Shown here in pieces: positions 1 to 11,400 of a stretch of 64,000 nucleotides of DNA. Origin of the DNA: Hexactinellida sp. DTS-2022 (Eukaryota; Porifera; Hexactinellida). Made by a program: the position numbers and the translations under genes. The notes beneath the pieces were generated by a model. The model was given only the letters and a program-made list of their open reading frames with translations, was not told the origin of the DNA and searched no databases. How positions within the stretch are numbered: position 1 is the stretch's first letter; each line of letters opens with the position of its first letter. The DNA lies in contig JAPNXP010000004.1 in the NCBI GenBank assembly GCA_028753945.1, positions 5,084,001 to 5,148,000 of the forward strand, read 5' to 3'.

Positions 1-92
1 TAAACTGGCTATACAATGTACCGTAGTATGAATATGCATTATTATGATTGTTATTGTTGTTGTTTATCTCCACTATCAACACTTATCCGTAG
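1..92 (+). other. Beclin 1 intron, 3' part
   Basis: Non-coding sequence ending in a pyrimidine-poor acceptor (CTTATCCGTAG) directly before the Beclin exon. No other feature seen. Confidence 0.7.
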
Positions 93-800
93 GAAGATAT
101 AAAAGCCCAAGAAGAGAAAGAGAAAGGAATTTGCGAGAAGGAGGCTGTCTACTGGAAGGAGTTCAACGAGTTTCTGAAACAACATTTACAATTCCAGGAC
201 GAGGAGCAGAGTGTTGGTAACCAACTCCATTACGTCACAGCTCAGCTTAACAAACTGAAGAAAACCAACGTCCTAAACAGTGCATTCCATATATGGCATA
301 ACGGACATTTCGGTACAATTAACGGCTTTCGGTTAGGTCGACTCCCGAGTGTATCAGTTGAATGGAATGAAATTAACGCGGGCTTGGGACAAGCTGTTCT
401 CCTATTACATTGCTTGGGAAAGAAATGTAATATTGAGTTCACAAATTTCCGTCCTATTCCATACGGGAACCATTCGTATGTAGAAGAAATAGCCACCAAA
501 CGAGATCTGCCTTTATATAGCACTCAATCGCTTCGGATATTCGCAGATACAAAGTTCGATAATGGACTAGTAGCTTTCTTAGACTGTGTGAATCAGTTTA
601 AATATTCGTTGGAGAGTCGAGACGCTCATGTGTCTTTGCCTTACAAGATTGAGAGAGATAAAATAGGGAGTGAGGAATCTGGGTTTTATTCAATAAGAAG
701 ACAATTAAACTCTGATGAACATTGGACTAAATCTCTGAAATTTATGCTCACAGATTTACGCTGGGGACTTACAATACTAGCTGCTAACCCTGATCTGTAG
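93..800 (+). CDS. BECN1: Beclin 1, C-terminal exon (partial gene)
   Basis: Last exon of Beclin 1, the autophagy and endosomal-sorting scaffold of the class III PI3-kinase (VPS34) complex. An acceptor AG at 91-92 opens the exon in phase 0 and 235 codons follow to TAG at 798-800. It starts in the coiled coil (EAVYWKEFNEFLKQ, then QLNKLKKTNVLNS) and continues through the evolutionarily conserved/BARA domain with family hallmarks FHIWHNGHFGTINGFRLGRL, VEWNEIN, PYGNHSY, VAFLDCVNQF and WTKSLKFMLTDLRWGL. Animal Beclin 1 is about 450 residues, so roughly the N-terminal half, including the BH3 region, lies left of the window. A family R3 MITE lies 80 bp beyond the stop, so the 3' UTR is probably short. 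Identification is firm from the motifs. Confidence 0.95.
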   Translation, partial: EDIKAQEEKEKGICEKEAVYWKEFNEFLKQHLQFQDEEQSVGNQLHYVTAQLNKLKKTNVLNSAFHIWHNGHFGTINGFRLGRLPSVSVEWNEINAGLGQAVLLLHCLGKKCNIEFTNFRPIPYGNHSYVEEIATKRDLPLYSTQSLRIFADTKFDNGLVAFLDCVNQFKYSLESRDAHVSLPYKIERDKIGSEESGFYSIRRQLNSDEHWTKSLKFMLTDLRWGLTILAANPDL

Positions 801-879
801 TTATACGAACAGTTATGTTCTTTGGAAGTATAGTGACATTTGTAGAAATATATAGAGAAGTGTAACTATTCGTTTGGTT

Positions 880-1137
880 AAGAGTTTATTATGAACATTC
901 AAGGGAATAATATTGTGTTTATAATAGAGGGACTTCATATTAAGCGAACTCAACTTAATACGAACCCTATGTAAGTTGTTAAATTGGGACCATAGGGCTT
1001 GTTCATAATAAGCAGACCTGACTGTATACATATAATGGACTCCGCTTAATAGAGCCACCGGTTAATAGATTTCTTCGCTTAATCGGTCAAAGTAACCTGG
1101 TCCCGAGGTGACTCTATTAAGCGGAGTCGATTGTATT
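880..1137. repeat. MITE R3 followed by MITE R9
   Basis: The spacer between Beclin and CHCHD2/10 holds an R3 copy (about 880-1027, ends in CCTGACTGTA) and an R9 copy (about 1033-1135), whose ends GACTCCGCTTAATAGAGCC and its complement form the terminal inverted repeat. R3 recurs near 8.1, 8.6, 11.8, 20.9, 43.1, 57.6 and 60.8 kb; R9 recurs near 6.8 and 56.5 kb. Confidence 0.75.
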
Positions 1138-1179
1138 TCTACAATAATACGTTTCCTAGTTACCAGTTACTAGCTAGGA

Positions 1180-2536
1180 ATGCCTCGCAGACGCGGAGGA
1201 GGTGGTTTCGGTTTCGGTTCCAAGTCCAGTTCCCCCTCCAGAGGGATAGGGGGCACTTCTCGCCCGCTTAGCACGGCCCCCTCTCGGGCCCCCCCCGCCC
1301 CGGTTAAGCCGCAGGTGCCCGCCACCTCTGCTGGCGCTGCTCAGCCTAGTATGATGTCTCAGATAGCCAGCACTGCTGCAGGAGTAGCCATCGTTAGTTA
1401 AATTAATAACATACAGTGGAGTATTAAGTGATAATTATAGGGTATGGTAAATAGGTACAGTAGATGTCGGATATAAGAACACTATGTTGGAAAACGGTTG
1501 CCATCTACCCTATATAATTTATGTCGGTTATAAGAACATGCCGGTTATAAGCACATCAAGTGCAGTTCCCGACGATGTGCTTATAACCGGCATCCACTGT
1601 ACTATAGTATAAGCTCGTTAGTAGGACCACTATTTCAGTACCCTTCAAAACCTTTTCAATAGAAATGATATTGGTTAATACAAATTCTGGTTAATACGAA
1701 CACTATTTTAGCCCCTTTAAAGCCTTTTCAATACAAATGGCATTTGTTAATACGAATTCCGGTTAATACGAATACTATTTCAGTCCCTTCAAAACATATT
1801 AAATACAAATGGCATTGGTTAATAGTAACTTAATACGAATTCCGGATAAGGCGAACGCATTTTAACGATCCCCTGGTGTACTACTAGTTACTAGGCACTA
1901 CTGCTATATTACGTTACACTGTGTATGTAGGGTCACACAGTGGGACACGCTATGGTGGGAGCTATGGGAGGAGGAGGAGAAGAGGCGGCACAAGAACAGC
2001 CTGCTCAGTATATGTTAGTATTGCATACATTTGATAGAAATAGTACTGTACATAGTATGATTGATATTAGAGGAATTTACTGTTAAATGTAATTCACATA
2101 CTGGTGTTCGCATAATAGCAATTCGTTTTTGCACGAAATTTGCTTGCTAATATTATTAGGAACATAATTAACATTAAATGCTCGCTTGCATTTCGGTGAA
2201 CACCACTATATGTCAATTGTTTACAATATAATTAACAATTAAGAATTACTATATCTAAGCGGAAATATTTGAGTCGCCTTTATACTGTTATTATTCAGGG
2301 ATCAGCCTTCACCGGGTCAGCCTCCCCAACAACAGATGCGGGCAGGTGGAATGCCGTGCGCCAGAGAACTAGAAGACTTCATAAAGTGCACTCAAACAGC
2401 TAGCGACCTAAAGTTCTGTGAGGGCCTCAACTACATGCTGAAACAGTGCAAAATGGACCAAGGTAAACTGTATAGGGAAATGTGTTATAGTATATTGCAG
2501 GCTTTATTTGTATTTCTTCTTTTAGGTTTCGCTTAA
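1180..2536 (+). CDS. CHCHD2: CHCHD2/CHCHD10-type twin CX9C mitochondrial protein
   Basis: Exons 1180-1392, 1931-2007, 2299-2462 and 2526-2536 join in phase to 154 residues. The N-terminus is Arg/Gly/Ser/Pro-rich (MPRRRGGGGFGFGSKSS), typical of the mitochondrial targeting region of this family. The middle carries the hydrophobic glycine-rich segment (MSQIASTAAGVAI, then GHTVGHAMVGAM) and the C-terminus a CHCH domain with two Cx9C motifs (C-ARELEDFIK-C and C-EGLNYMLKQ-C). In other animals these proteins act in the intermembrane space on MICOS, respiration and stress signalling. The last exon is only 11 nt and gives the ending DQGFA, echoing the short ending of vertebrate homologues. CHCHD2 and CHCHD10 are vertebrate duplicates, so the symbol marks the common ancestor. 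Confidence 0.9.
1454..1870. repeat. MITE R4 and degraded R1 copies in CHCHD2/10 intron 1
   Basis: An R4 copy (about 1461-1603, words GGTTATAAGAACAT and its complement, right end GCATCCACTGTA) is followed by tandem degraded R1 fragments with repeated GGTTAATACGAA words. They fill most of the 538-bp intron. Confidence 0.7.
2093..2215. repeat. MITE R7
   Basis: Copy of family R7 in CHCHD2/10 intron 2: complementary ends built on GTGTTCGCATAATAGCAA. Related copies lie near 26.1, 29.7-30.0, 31.9, 37.3 and 55.9-56.1 kb. Confidence 0.65.
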
Positions 2537-2624
2537 TAATACTGAGAATATTCTGAACTTTACCCGTAGTTTCTTAATAACTCTAGTTATGTATTGATTA
2601 TTTAGTCAATATACTGTCGAATCT

Positions 2625-2900
2625 TTGTATTTGTTCGTTTGTTTATTTGGTGGTTTATTTGTTTGTTTGTTTGTTTGTTTGTTTGTTTGTTTGTTTGTTT
2701 GTTTGTTTGTTTGTTTGTTTGTTTGTTTGTTGTTTGCTTGCTTGTTTGTTTGTTGTTTGTTTGTTTGTTGTTTGTTTGTTTGTTTGTTTATTTGTTTGTT
2801 TATTTGTTTGTTTGATTGTTTGTTTGTTTGTCTGTTTGTTTGTTTGTTTGTTTGTTTGGTTTGTAGTTTGTTTGTTTGTTTGTTTATTTGTTTGCGCTTA
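2625..2900 (+). repeat. (GTTT)n microsatellite
   Basis: About 275 bp of nearly pure GTTT units with scattered GTT and ATTT interruptions between CHCHD2/10 and GGA. The Cys/Leu/Phe/Val reading frames across it are artefacts of the repeat. A second array sits at 12836-13080. Confidence 0.95.
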
Positions 2901-2997
2901 TAATCTGGTTACAGCGATATAAACGAATTTCCAATTGACCTCAAATTCGGAACACAACTGAATTGCAATACCATCGATTAGATTCCTATAGTACAGA

Positions 2998-5900
2998 ATG
3001 GTAACAAAGGACGATGGATTTGAGTCTATCTTCAATAAAGCTAAGAACACAACAAACCGCTTCCAGGATTGGGAGTTCGTGATGACGTTCTGTGACAGAG
3101 TTAACGAGGAACCAGACGGACCCCCGGCAGCTATGAAAGTACTCGCGGATAAACTCAAAATAGAAGATGAGGAAACACAATTGTTAGCAATAGCAGTATT
3201 GGAAGCTTGTGTTAAGAATTGCGGAGCAAAATTCCATACTGAAGTTGGTAAATTCAAACTTCTGAACGAACTTATAAAACTCATTTCTCCCAAATACAGT
3301 GGGGAAGTTAGTTCGGAACAGTTAAAAGCAAAAGTTAGGAATTTATTCTTTCAATTGCGAAGAGGGCTCCCTAAACAAGGTAAGATTGTAGACGCTTACG
3401 AAATGTTAAAGAAAGAGGGTTTAATCGACGACGAAGGGAATTTACCAGAAGAGCCTCCTCCCCCTATCGATGATACTCCGAGAGATTCGATTATAAAGGA
3501 CGAGAAGGAAATAGAAACTCTGGAGAAATTGCTGAAGTCTAAGAAACCTCAAGGTACTATATACTGAATTATATTAGCTCATTTATGTGTAAAGTTTTAA
3601 AGCTAGATATATACAGTCAGGGAATTATCCAGGAGCGCGAGACGCTCCTTTTGGGGCATGATTTTTGGAAAATTTGAATTTAGGAGCGCGTAAATTTGGA
3701 ATCCTCTCCTATACCGTAACATTAATTTGTGATTTAGGCGTATGAAAATTGGATAATACCAGGATTAGGAGCGTATATACAATTGGCTGTATAATACACT
3801 GTATACAGTAGAACTTCGTTAGTAGGAACGCCAGGGACGGTCAAAATGTGTTCGCCTTATCCGTAATTCGTATTAACCTATATCATTTGTATTGAAAATA
3901 CTTTTAAGGGGACTGAAATAGTGTTCGTATTAACCGTGTTCGTTCTATTGTAAAGCTTGATTTATGGAGGGAGTATCTAATTTTCAGGAATTTGAATTCG
4001 AAACGTTCAGATGTCCCTTTAATATTTAGATTTTGTTTAGTGGTTATGACACTATTACAAATTAATTGCAATATACCTCTAATTAGAATAACATTATATA
4101 AGATTACATAGGCCAGAATATATGGTGCCTAATGATTAATACGATTTATCCACAAATTTATTGCTAATTTACCTTTTGTTGTTTACATAGCTGTTGTTGT
4201 TTGTGTGTAGACTTGGCAAAAGCTAACGAGATGATACAAGATCGCTTCAAGAAGGAGAACAGTAAGTTAGAAAAGCTACAACACAGGTCTAGAGAGTTGG
4301 ACTTAGTCGATAATAACGCCAAACTTCTGGATGAACTTTTGGGACATTATTCTGCTAACTCATCTCAGTCCGAAACAGATCTTATAGAGGAACTGAAAAA
4401 GTTAGATTCTTATTTACAGTAAACTCCCGTTATAACGAAGTCGGATATAACGGAATGGATATTTTCCCCCAGAGCACTAAATGCATTAGTTATTATCCGC
4501 TTATAACGAATATCCGGATATAATGAAGGGATTTACAGGTCACAAGCACTTCGTTATAACGAGAGCTCACTGTATTCTTAAAGATAATGGAATTACGTAC
4601 AGTAACTCCCGTTATAACGAAGTCGGATATAACGAAATAACCGCTTATAACGAAATGGAGATTTTTCTCCAGAGCACTAAATGCATTAATTATTATCCGC
4701 TTATAACGAATATCCGGATATAACGAAGGAATTTACAGGTCCCAAGCACTTCGTTATAACGAGAGTTTACTGTATTTATCTCGGTCAACACTGTTCTAAT
4801 GTAATTCTAAGACACATACAAGATTATTTCTAACATCACAAATTCTCCTTTGCGAAGCCGGGTTTTTATTATGGTGGCCGATAAGCTGAAATAAATAGTC
4901 TAATCTTTACTAGCAAGTTATAGTTACTTTCAGAAATTACTATACTAAGTTCTGATAAAAATTACATTACTTTTAGTTCAGAATTGAGGCAAGAACTAAT
5001 TCTATATTGTAATATAAATTAAGTCATTTTTTGTCTGTCCACAGAATTGAACTGAAATAACTTGACACACCCAAACCTTTGCGTCTATGCATGATTAATT
5101 TACCACAAATACTGAACTATATTAGTTCCTATAGTTCCTAATTACATTGTCTATCTACTAAATATACTTACGTTTTAATTTAATTAATCTATAGAATTCA
5201 TTGGAAATATTACTCTGTTTACGGTTAATTTATTAAAACACTTACTTCATATCGAAACCTAAATAATTGCTCTATTCCAAGAGAGACTTTTATTGTTTTT
5301 TGCACCTTTTAATATGGCAAAATAACAGCTTACAATTTATCTATTCAACCAAAGGTTATTTTAATAGAGATTATATTTATTGGATTCATACTAGAGCTTA
5401 TTTATATATCGGCCAACACCTTTTCAATATACAACCTTGCTTTTAATGGGTCAATTTTTATGTTAAAAATGACATTGGTAGTGCTGGAATTTTCATTAGA
5501 AAAGGTGATAGAAAATACATTATAACTCGGTTATAACGTACCTGGGTTAGTACGTACTAATTTTGTTAACTAAGTTTATAAAACAGTATGTATTTCTATG
5601 TAGCGTAAACTAAGTTAGTACGTACTTATTCCATTCCCGAGGGGGTACGTTATAACCAAGTTGTACTATAATTCCTTCGTTACTAACGAGCTATCCCAAT
5701 TGAATTGTGTTACAGGTCCTGTGTCGCCATGAGAGAGAAACTCCTGAAGATAGCAGAACAATGTACTGAGGACGATAATCTGCTTAATAAGGTTTGCACT
5801 AGCAGTGATGGGCTAGTCAAAGTGCTAGAGAAATACGATACAGTAACCGCTGGCATTAATGAACAAAAACTGAAGTTAAGTAAAGATATTCCGTCGTTAA

Positions 5901-6598
5901 TATCATCCCCACCAAAGCTTGTTCCTCCACAGAATAATACAGAATCTATACTCGACTCATTAATAGACTTAGACTTAACATCAACTGTACCAATATCAAA
6001 TCCAATTGAATCTAATATGAACTCGGATATAACGTCATTGTTAGATGATTTCGGTCCGTTTAATTCTATGCCAATAAATATATCACCTGCACCCCCTATA
6101 CCACCTAAAAATTTTGATGAAGCATCCTTATTTCCGTTAACAGAACCTGTTTTATTACAACCACCGCCACCGTCATTCGATTTAGACTCATTTCAAGTTA
6201 CAAATAATTCCATACTAATATGTCTTATTCCAGCTATTATTCCTTATAACAAAGATAATATTATTATAACGCTGTCAACTGGTAGGCTTATTTCCCCACC
6301 AATAGAGGCGCCTGAATTGAGATTAGTTGTAGTTGCACTGATCAATTTGAGTCCGTTTGGAATTGAGAACTTTGTTTTGAATGCCGCGACCCCGAAAGAT
6401 TCTAAAATTAAACTTTTCCAGCCTTCGCAATTATCGCTTCTTCCATTCACTCCTATTCAGTCACCTCCAGTTATTAACCAAATCCTAGTGATACAAACAG
6501 AACATAGTAATTTAGTGTTGAAACTGAAATTCTCACTTTCTATTGGAGGAAGGCAGTTGTCTGATATTATTGATGTTTCCACCTTAAAATGGTTATGA
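2998..6598 (+). CDS. GGA1: GGA-family clathrin adaptor (VHS-GAT-hinge-GAE)
   Basis: Three exons (2998-3553, 4211-4418, 5716-6598) join in phase 1 and phase 2 to 548 residues. Residues about 8-145 form a VHS domain (WEFVMTFCDRVNEE; KFHTEVGKFKLLNELIKLIS; PKQGKIVDAYEMLKKEG), which in this family binds acidic-dileucine tails of sorting receptors. Residues about 185-300 form the GAT domain that binds Arf-GTP and ubiquitin (DLAKANEMIQ, DNNAKLLDELLGHYS). The hinge carries a clathrin-box-like LIDLD, and the C-terminus (about 400-548) is a gamma-adaptin ear that recruits accessory proteins. The protein sorts cargo from trans-Golgi to endosomes. Vertebrates have three paralogues; GGA1 stands for the single ancestral gene. 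The exon 2 donor lies inside a transposon end (see the 4411-4774 entry). Confidence 0.92.
3615..3955. repeat. R10 element followed by MITE R1 (GGA intron 1)
   Basis: R10 (about 3615-3805) begins near AGGAGCGCGAGACGCTCC and ends near GTATAATACACTGTATA; copies recur at 19370-19540 and 43425-43612. It abuts an R1 copy (about 3808-3955). R1 is the commonest family here, with terminal sequence CAGTAGAACCTCGTTAGTAC and TA at both ends. Confidence 0.75.
4411..4774. mobile_element. Two tandem R2 MITEs; the first supplies the GGA exon 2 donor
   Basis: Two R2 copies (about 4415-4575 and 4598-4774) each run from an AACTCCCGTTATAACGAAG end to the inverted end. The first starts exactly where GGA exon 2 ends: the exon's last two bases (CA, 4417-4418) and the donor GTAAAC (4419 onward) are the first bases of the MITE terminus CAGTAAACTCCCG. 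The next exon joins in the matching phase (CA|G TCC). Confidence 0.8.
5398..5672. repeat. R6 and R8 elements (GGA intron 2)
   Basis: R6 (about 5398-5515) carries TATATCGGCCAACACCTTTT. R8 (about 5525-5672) has complementary ends based on CTCGGTTATAACGTACC. R6 recurs at about ten places; R8 recurs near 51.4 and 55.2-55.5 kb. The rest of this intron (4775-5397) shows nothing recognisable beyond an R6 remnant near 4845-4890. Confidence 0.65.
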
Positions 6599-8412
6599 AT
6601 TGTAATAATAATAATAATACTTGTTTGTTATATTGTTTATTTGTTGGATGAGTTTATGACTAACTAGATAGGTCAATTCATATTGAGTGTTACATACTTA
6701 TACATATATATATATATATATCTTCAAATGGAATTTTATATATGGAATTACTTATATTTCGGCCAAACTGTAATTCCGTCCTATAAATCCCATGAAATTT
6801 TGACCCGATTAAGCGGAGAAATCTATTAACCGGTGGCTCTATTAAGCGGTGTCGACTGTAGCTGTATTTGTCTCGGTCAATATTATATTAAGTTATTTTG
6901 TACCTCAGGGAAGCAATACTATTAATATTATATCATATGTTGCAATGCTGTAATCTAATTTTGTTGCTAATTTTAGCAGACATAATTGCTGGCTTGCTCA
7001 GACAAGTTTGCATTAATTTATGATCTAATTGAAACTCGCCTGAATTAAATAAAATAGTGTTATATAGTGAACTCCTGTTATAACGAAGTTGGATATAACT
7101 ATTTAAATTAACTGCTTATAACGGAATGGAGATTTTCCCCCAGAACACTAAATGCATTAATTATTATCCGCTTATAACGAATATCCGGATATAACGAAGG
7201 GATTTACAGGTCCCAAGCACTTCGTTATAACGAGAGTTGACTGTAAATATGTATTCCACAAACAATTATTTATCAATTTATGTTGAAATGTGTCATCTTA
7301 CTTGCTAACTAAATTCTAAATACAAATAATTATAAACCTAATAACTAAAGTAAGATATTTACTTCAGAGCTTCCTTTATATGTAGACGGTCTATAAAACC
7401 CCATACAAACTAAGCAAAAAATTGTAGACGGTCTATAAATTATGTAGACCAAAAGCCCTGCCGTCTATGGGTAATAGTATTTTAGCAAAAAAGTGGTCTA
7501 GAAATAGGAGGTCTACATAAAAGTTATTTCATTAATTAACTATGCATTTACACCAATGCACATTTTATTAGGTATTATTTGTGTAATACCTCAGCTAGAT
7601 TATAAGGAGTCTTAAGATTTGGCTGTAATATATATATACAGTGAGTAGACTCTCGTTAATACGAACACAGATAAGGGAAATATCGGTTAAGGAGTACAAG
7701 GTTAATTCCCCTAGCCTTTACAAATGCATGCAATTAACTCCGGTTAATACGAACATATTTCGATGGTGTTCCTATTAACGAGAGTTTACTGTATATTTAT
7801 TTCTCACTTTTTTCACCATTTAATTTAGTTTTAACTCCTATTTTAGAATTATTATATTATTAAACCTCTGTTTCTCAATAAATGAGTATAATGCTACCTC
7901 CTTTAACATCGGGTAAGCATACATTTAATACCTTGTTTGTATATATTTCCTTTTGTGTTTCATAATTGGTAAACAACAATAGTTTGCTTCAAAATTTGCA
8001 GAGGTAACTATATGACACGAATATTGGTAAACAATTAATTCGATTTGTATTCCATCAATTCTCTCACTTGATATTAAAGTCAGGTGAACAATTTCCGTCT
8101 GCTTAATATGAAGAACATTTAATATGACAAGCCCTATGGTCCTAATATACAGTTTAAATAGGGTTTGTATTAAGTTGAATTCGCTTATTGTGAAGTCTCT
8201 CTATTATGAAATATGAACACATTTTTGGCCCTTTGAATGTTCATAATAAAAAACCTGACTATATTGCTATTATATATCGTGATTAAATATGAACTCATTA
8301 TAGAGTATATCAATTGTTGGGTTTAATAGGTATATAATAGTGGGTTTTAATTGGATATCTTATTCTGGTATATGCGCTTCAATTCTAAATTGCTGTATTG
8401 TTATAATTCAAA
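6599..8412. repeat. Spacer with R9, R2, R5, R1 and R3 MITEs
   Basis: Between GGA and the OTULIN-like gene: a short TA run (about 6706-6721), R9 (6793-6860), R2 (7068-7243), R5 (about 7373-7520, ends in TATATGTAGACGGTCTA), R1 (7647-7795) and R3 (8083-8268). No coding sequence seen. Confidence 0.75.
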
Positions 8413-11400
8413 ATGGGAATAAATCTATTATTATCAAACATTTTCCTCCTTATGTGTGTAATTTGTGGAACCTGTTCTGATTCTAAAGGTGAATATTTGT
8501 ATTTTTATTCGTATTTCAAAAGCGAACTCATTTTAATGTGATACAGTCAACTCCCGTTATATCGAAATTGTAACTACAGTCAGGTTATTTTACCAAAATT
8601 GTGTTCATAATAGAGAGACTTCATAATAAGCGAACTCAACTTAATACAAACCCTATGTAAGTTGTTAATTTGGGACCATAGGGCTTGTTCATAATATAAA
8701 GTTTTCATATTGAGCAGACGAAAAATAGTTCACAATAAGCAGACCTGACTGTATACTAAGAATAGCCCAGATCTAATTAACTTAATTATATCGAAATCCG
8801 GATATTTCGAACTTATTTATAGCACTCGATATAACGGCAGTTTAGTGTAATTATGTCACAGTCTTTGTATTATAAATGTTTGCTAATAATAGTATTCCGT
8901 ATGTAATTTTTTATACCGTTTGTTTTATTTTAAATTTTTATTTTCAAGCGATCATCTTGGCCATTGCAGGAGTTATTGCGATTGCAATAATATTTGTTCT
9001 TATCGCTATAGCGATTGCCTGTTGTTGTTGTCTCCGAATTAGAAGAAGAAATAAAGGACAACCAGTTCCAAAGGTCAGTATCTTATTTAGAATTGTTTAA
9101 CATAATGCACTGATATGTTTAATTATGTATTATTTGGTTTTGTTAGTTGGTTAAACATACACACACTTAAACGCTTAAACACGTTGGCATCGAAAAAATA
9201 TTTATGCATTGGACATATTAAATCCGGGTGTAATGGGATTCTACTTATTTAGTATTTTTTTTAGCAAAGTTTCCAATCAATTTCTTTAATCTAAACTTTT
9301 CAAATCATCTATTTGTTAGCGAACCTTTAAAAATCATACCTTTAAAAATAGTGACATATAACCTCATGCAAACAATAGTTAGTTATTAATGAATAATGAT
9401 TAAACTAACTAATTAAACTTCCCAGTTTAAACTTGAATAGTGAACTAATCATTTCAGATAGAATTATATTGATTAATTAAACTAATACATTATAATTATC
9501 AATTTATTATGATGTTGGATTTAGGTTAATTGTTCACTAAAGAGTAAACAATACACAAATTAATTTGAATTTATAGAATTACAACCAAATATATATCACG
9601 GAAAATATATTAAATAACAGAAATATGCATATAATTATTCTAATTCAGTGTACGAAAATTTAGAGTTGAAAAAGTTAGAATTAACCTTTCCAAATCAGTT
9701 TAATATAATGACATATGAGGATTATTAAAAGGTCATTTTGTAACCCCTGTTCTCACCTTTTGTGTACTTTAGTATAATTACTTTTCCCACGTGAATTGCA
9801 CAAGATTTGTGTCTGCTTTTTGTACATTGCATAATATCGCAAATACAAAATACTAAAATAAGTATTTATAGACTATATACATACCTCTCTTGTCTTATGG
9901 TTGTCATGGTATTCACATGCCATTTGGACTTATTTGATCATCTGTACTTTGTAATTTATCCATTGAATTTAAACAATCAACTTAGTTACACAAATGCCGT
10001 TATGGTATTCACGCCGTTAACATGATTAAATATTAATTTGCATTTCATCTCCCAATCCATAATCCAATTGCATTAGACACATAATATTATATTATATAGT
10101 CTTAGTTCTCAATAAAAAGCATTATATTGTTGTATATATTTTTCTTGTATGATTCGATATTTGTCACCTTTTGTAATATATAATCGACCAAAATAATGTT
10201 TCTGGACTTGAGTTTATTCAATATTGTCAACAAAGTGTTGTGCTTACTAATTATACTAAGTTTCAATTCATATTTGAGACTAATGTTTCGATTTGTTCAT
10301 GAGAGTTTTATCAGATACAGTACTTTAGTTGTTGCTAGTACTATTTGTACTTTGTTAATCGCAGTTAATTTTATACCTCCTAGGAAGGTGAGTTTATGTA
10401 TATTAATTAATAAAGTACAGTAGACTCTCGTTATTACGAGCACAAGGGGACCGTCAAGATTTATTGTATTATCCGGATAATCGTATTGCATGCATTTGTA
10501 TAGGCTAGGGGAATAAACCTTATTTCGCCTTATCCGTGTTCATATTGACGAGAGTATGTTAATATTTTTACTGTGCCGACACAGTTCTAATCTTACTGCC
10601 TTTATTATTTTAAGATGTTCAAATTAGGCGCTCATTAATTACTGCTTAAATCTGCTATAAAATTGGATGCATTTCAAATCAGCCGTTTTAGCTTGCATTC
10701 TAATAACAAAAGTTATATTTTTGGGATTATGAGATTTTATATTGTTTAGCAGCCAATTCTTCCTAAAAAGTTTGCTTTAATTGACAGAAAACATAATTTC
10801 GAACTAAATATGAAATATAATATCTGAAATTCTGAACGAACATATGGATATTCATTGATTACACTTTATAAGCTTTATGACATTAAATTCACGGCTAATT
10901 ACTATGCCATATAAATTAGTATAGAAATACGTACAACTGTGCATACAACAACTATATTATTATTAACAGACCTTATAGAAACCTGTTTATATCAGTGTAT
11001 TTATCCAATGCAATTTATATAGATTCAGTTTATATAATTGTATTTATGTTATTGCGAGCTATTTACAAAAATATTATACGATTTTATATCCGAAAGATGT
11101 TTGGATTATACATGTTTCTTTTTTGTTTTATATCATGGCTAAAAAGACGTAAATCTAAGATAATAAATGATGTCGAAAAAAAAATTGATAATGACTTGGT
11201 AAGGATAATTTTATGCCATTATATTTCCATCTTCCTTGATAGTTTTATATTTTGAGTTATATTACCAGGAACCCACGAATACTTTTCGTCCAAATTTTAT
11301 CAACAAACTTATATATGCAATTAACTCTCGTTATAACGAAGTGCTTGGGACCTGTAAATCCCTTCGTTATATCCGGATATTCGTTATAAGCGGATAATAA

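Noticed and set aside
813-1058. Minus-strand 81-codon frame after Beclin
   Set aside because: Coincides with R3 and R9 MITEs; similar frames recur at 11628-11906 where R3 recurs.
2625-2922. Cys/Leu/Phe/Val repeat frames
   Set aside because: Translation of (GTTT)n in all frames; same at 12836-13172.
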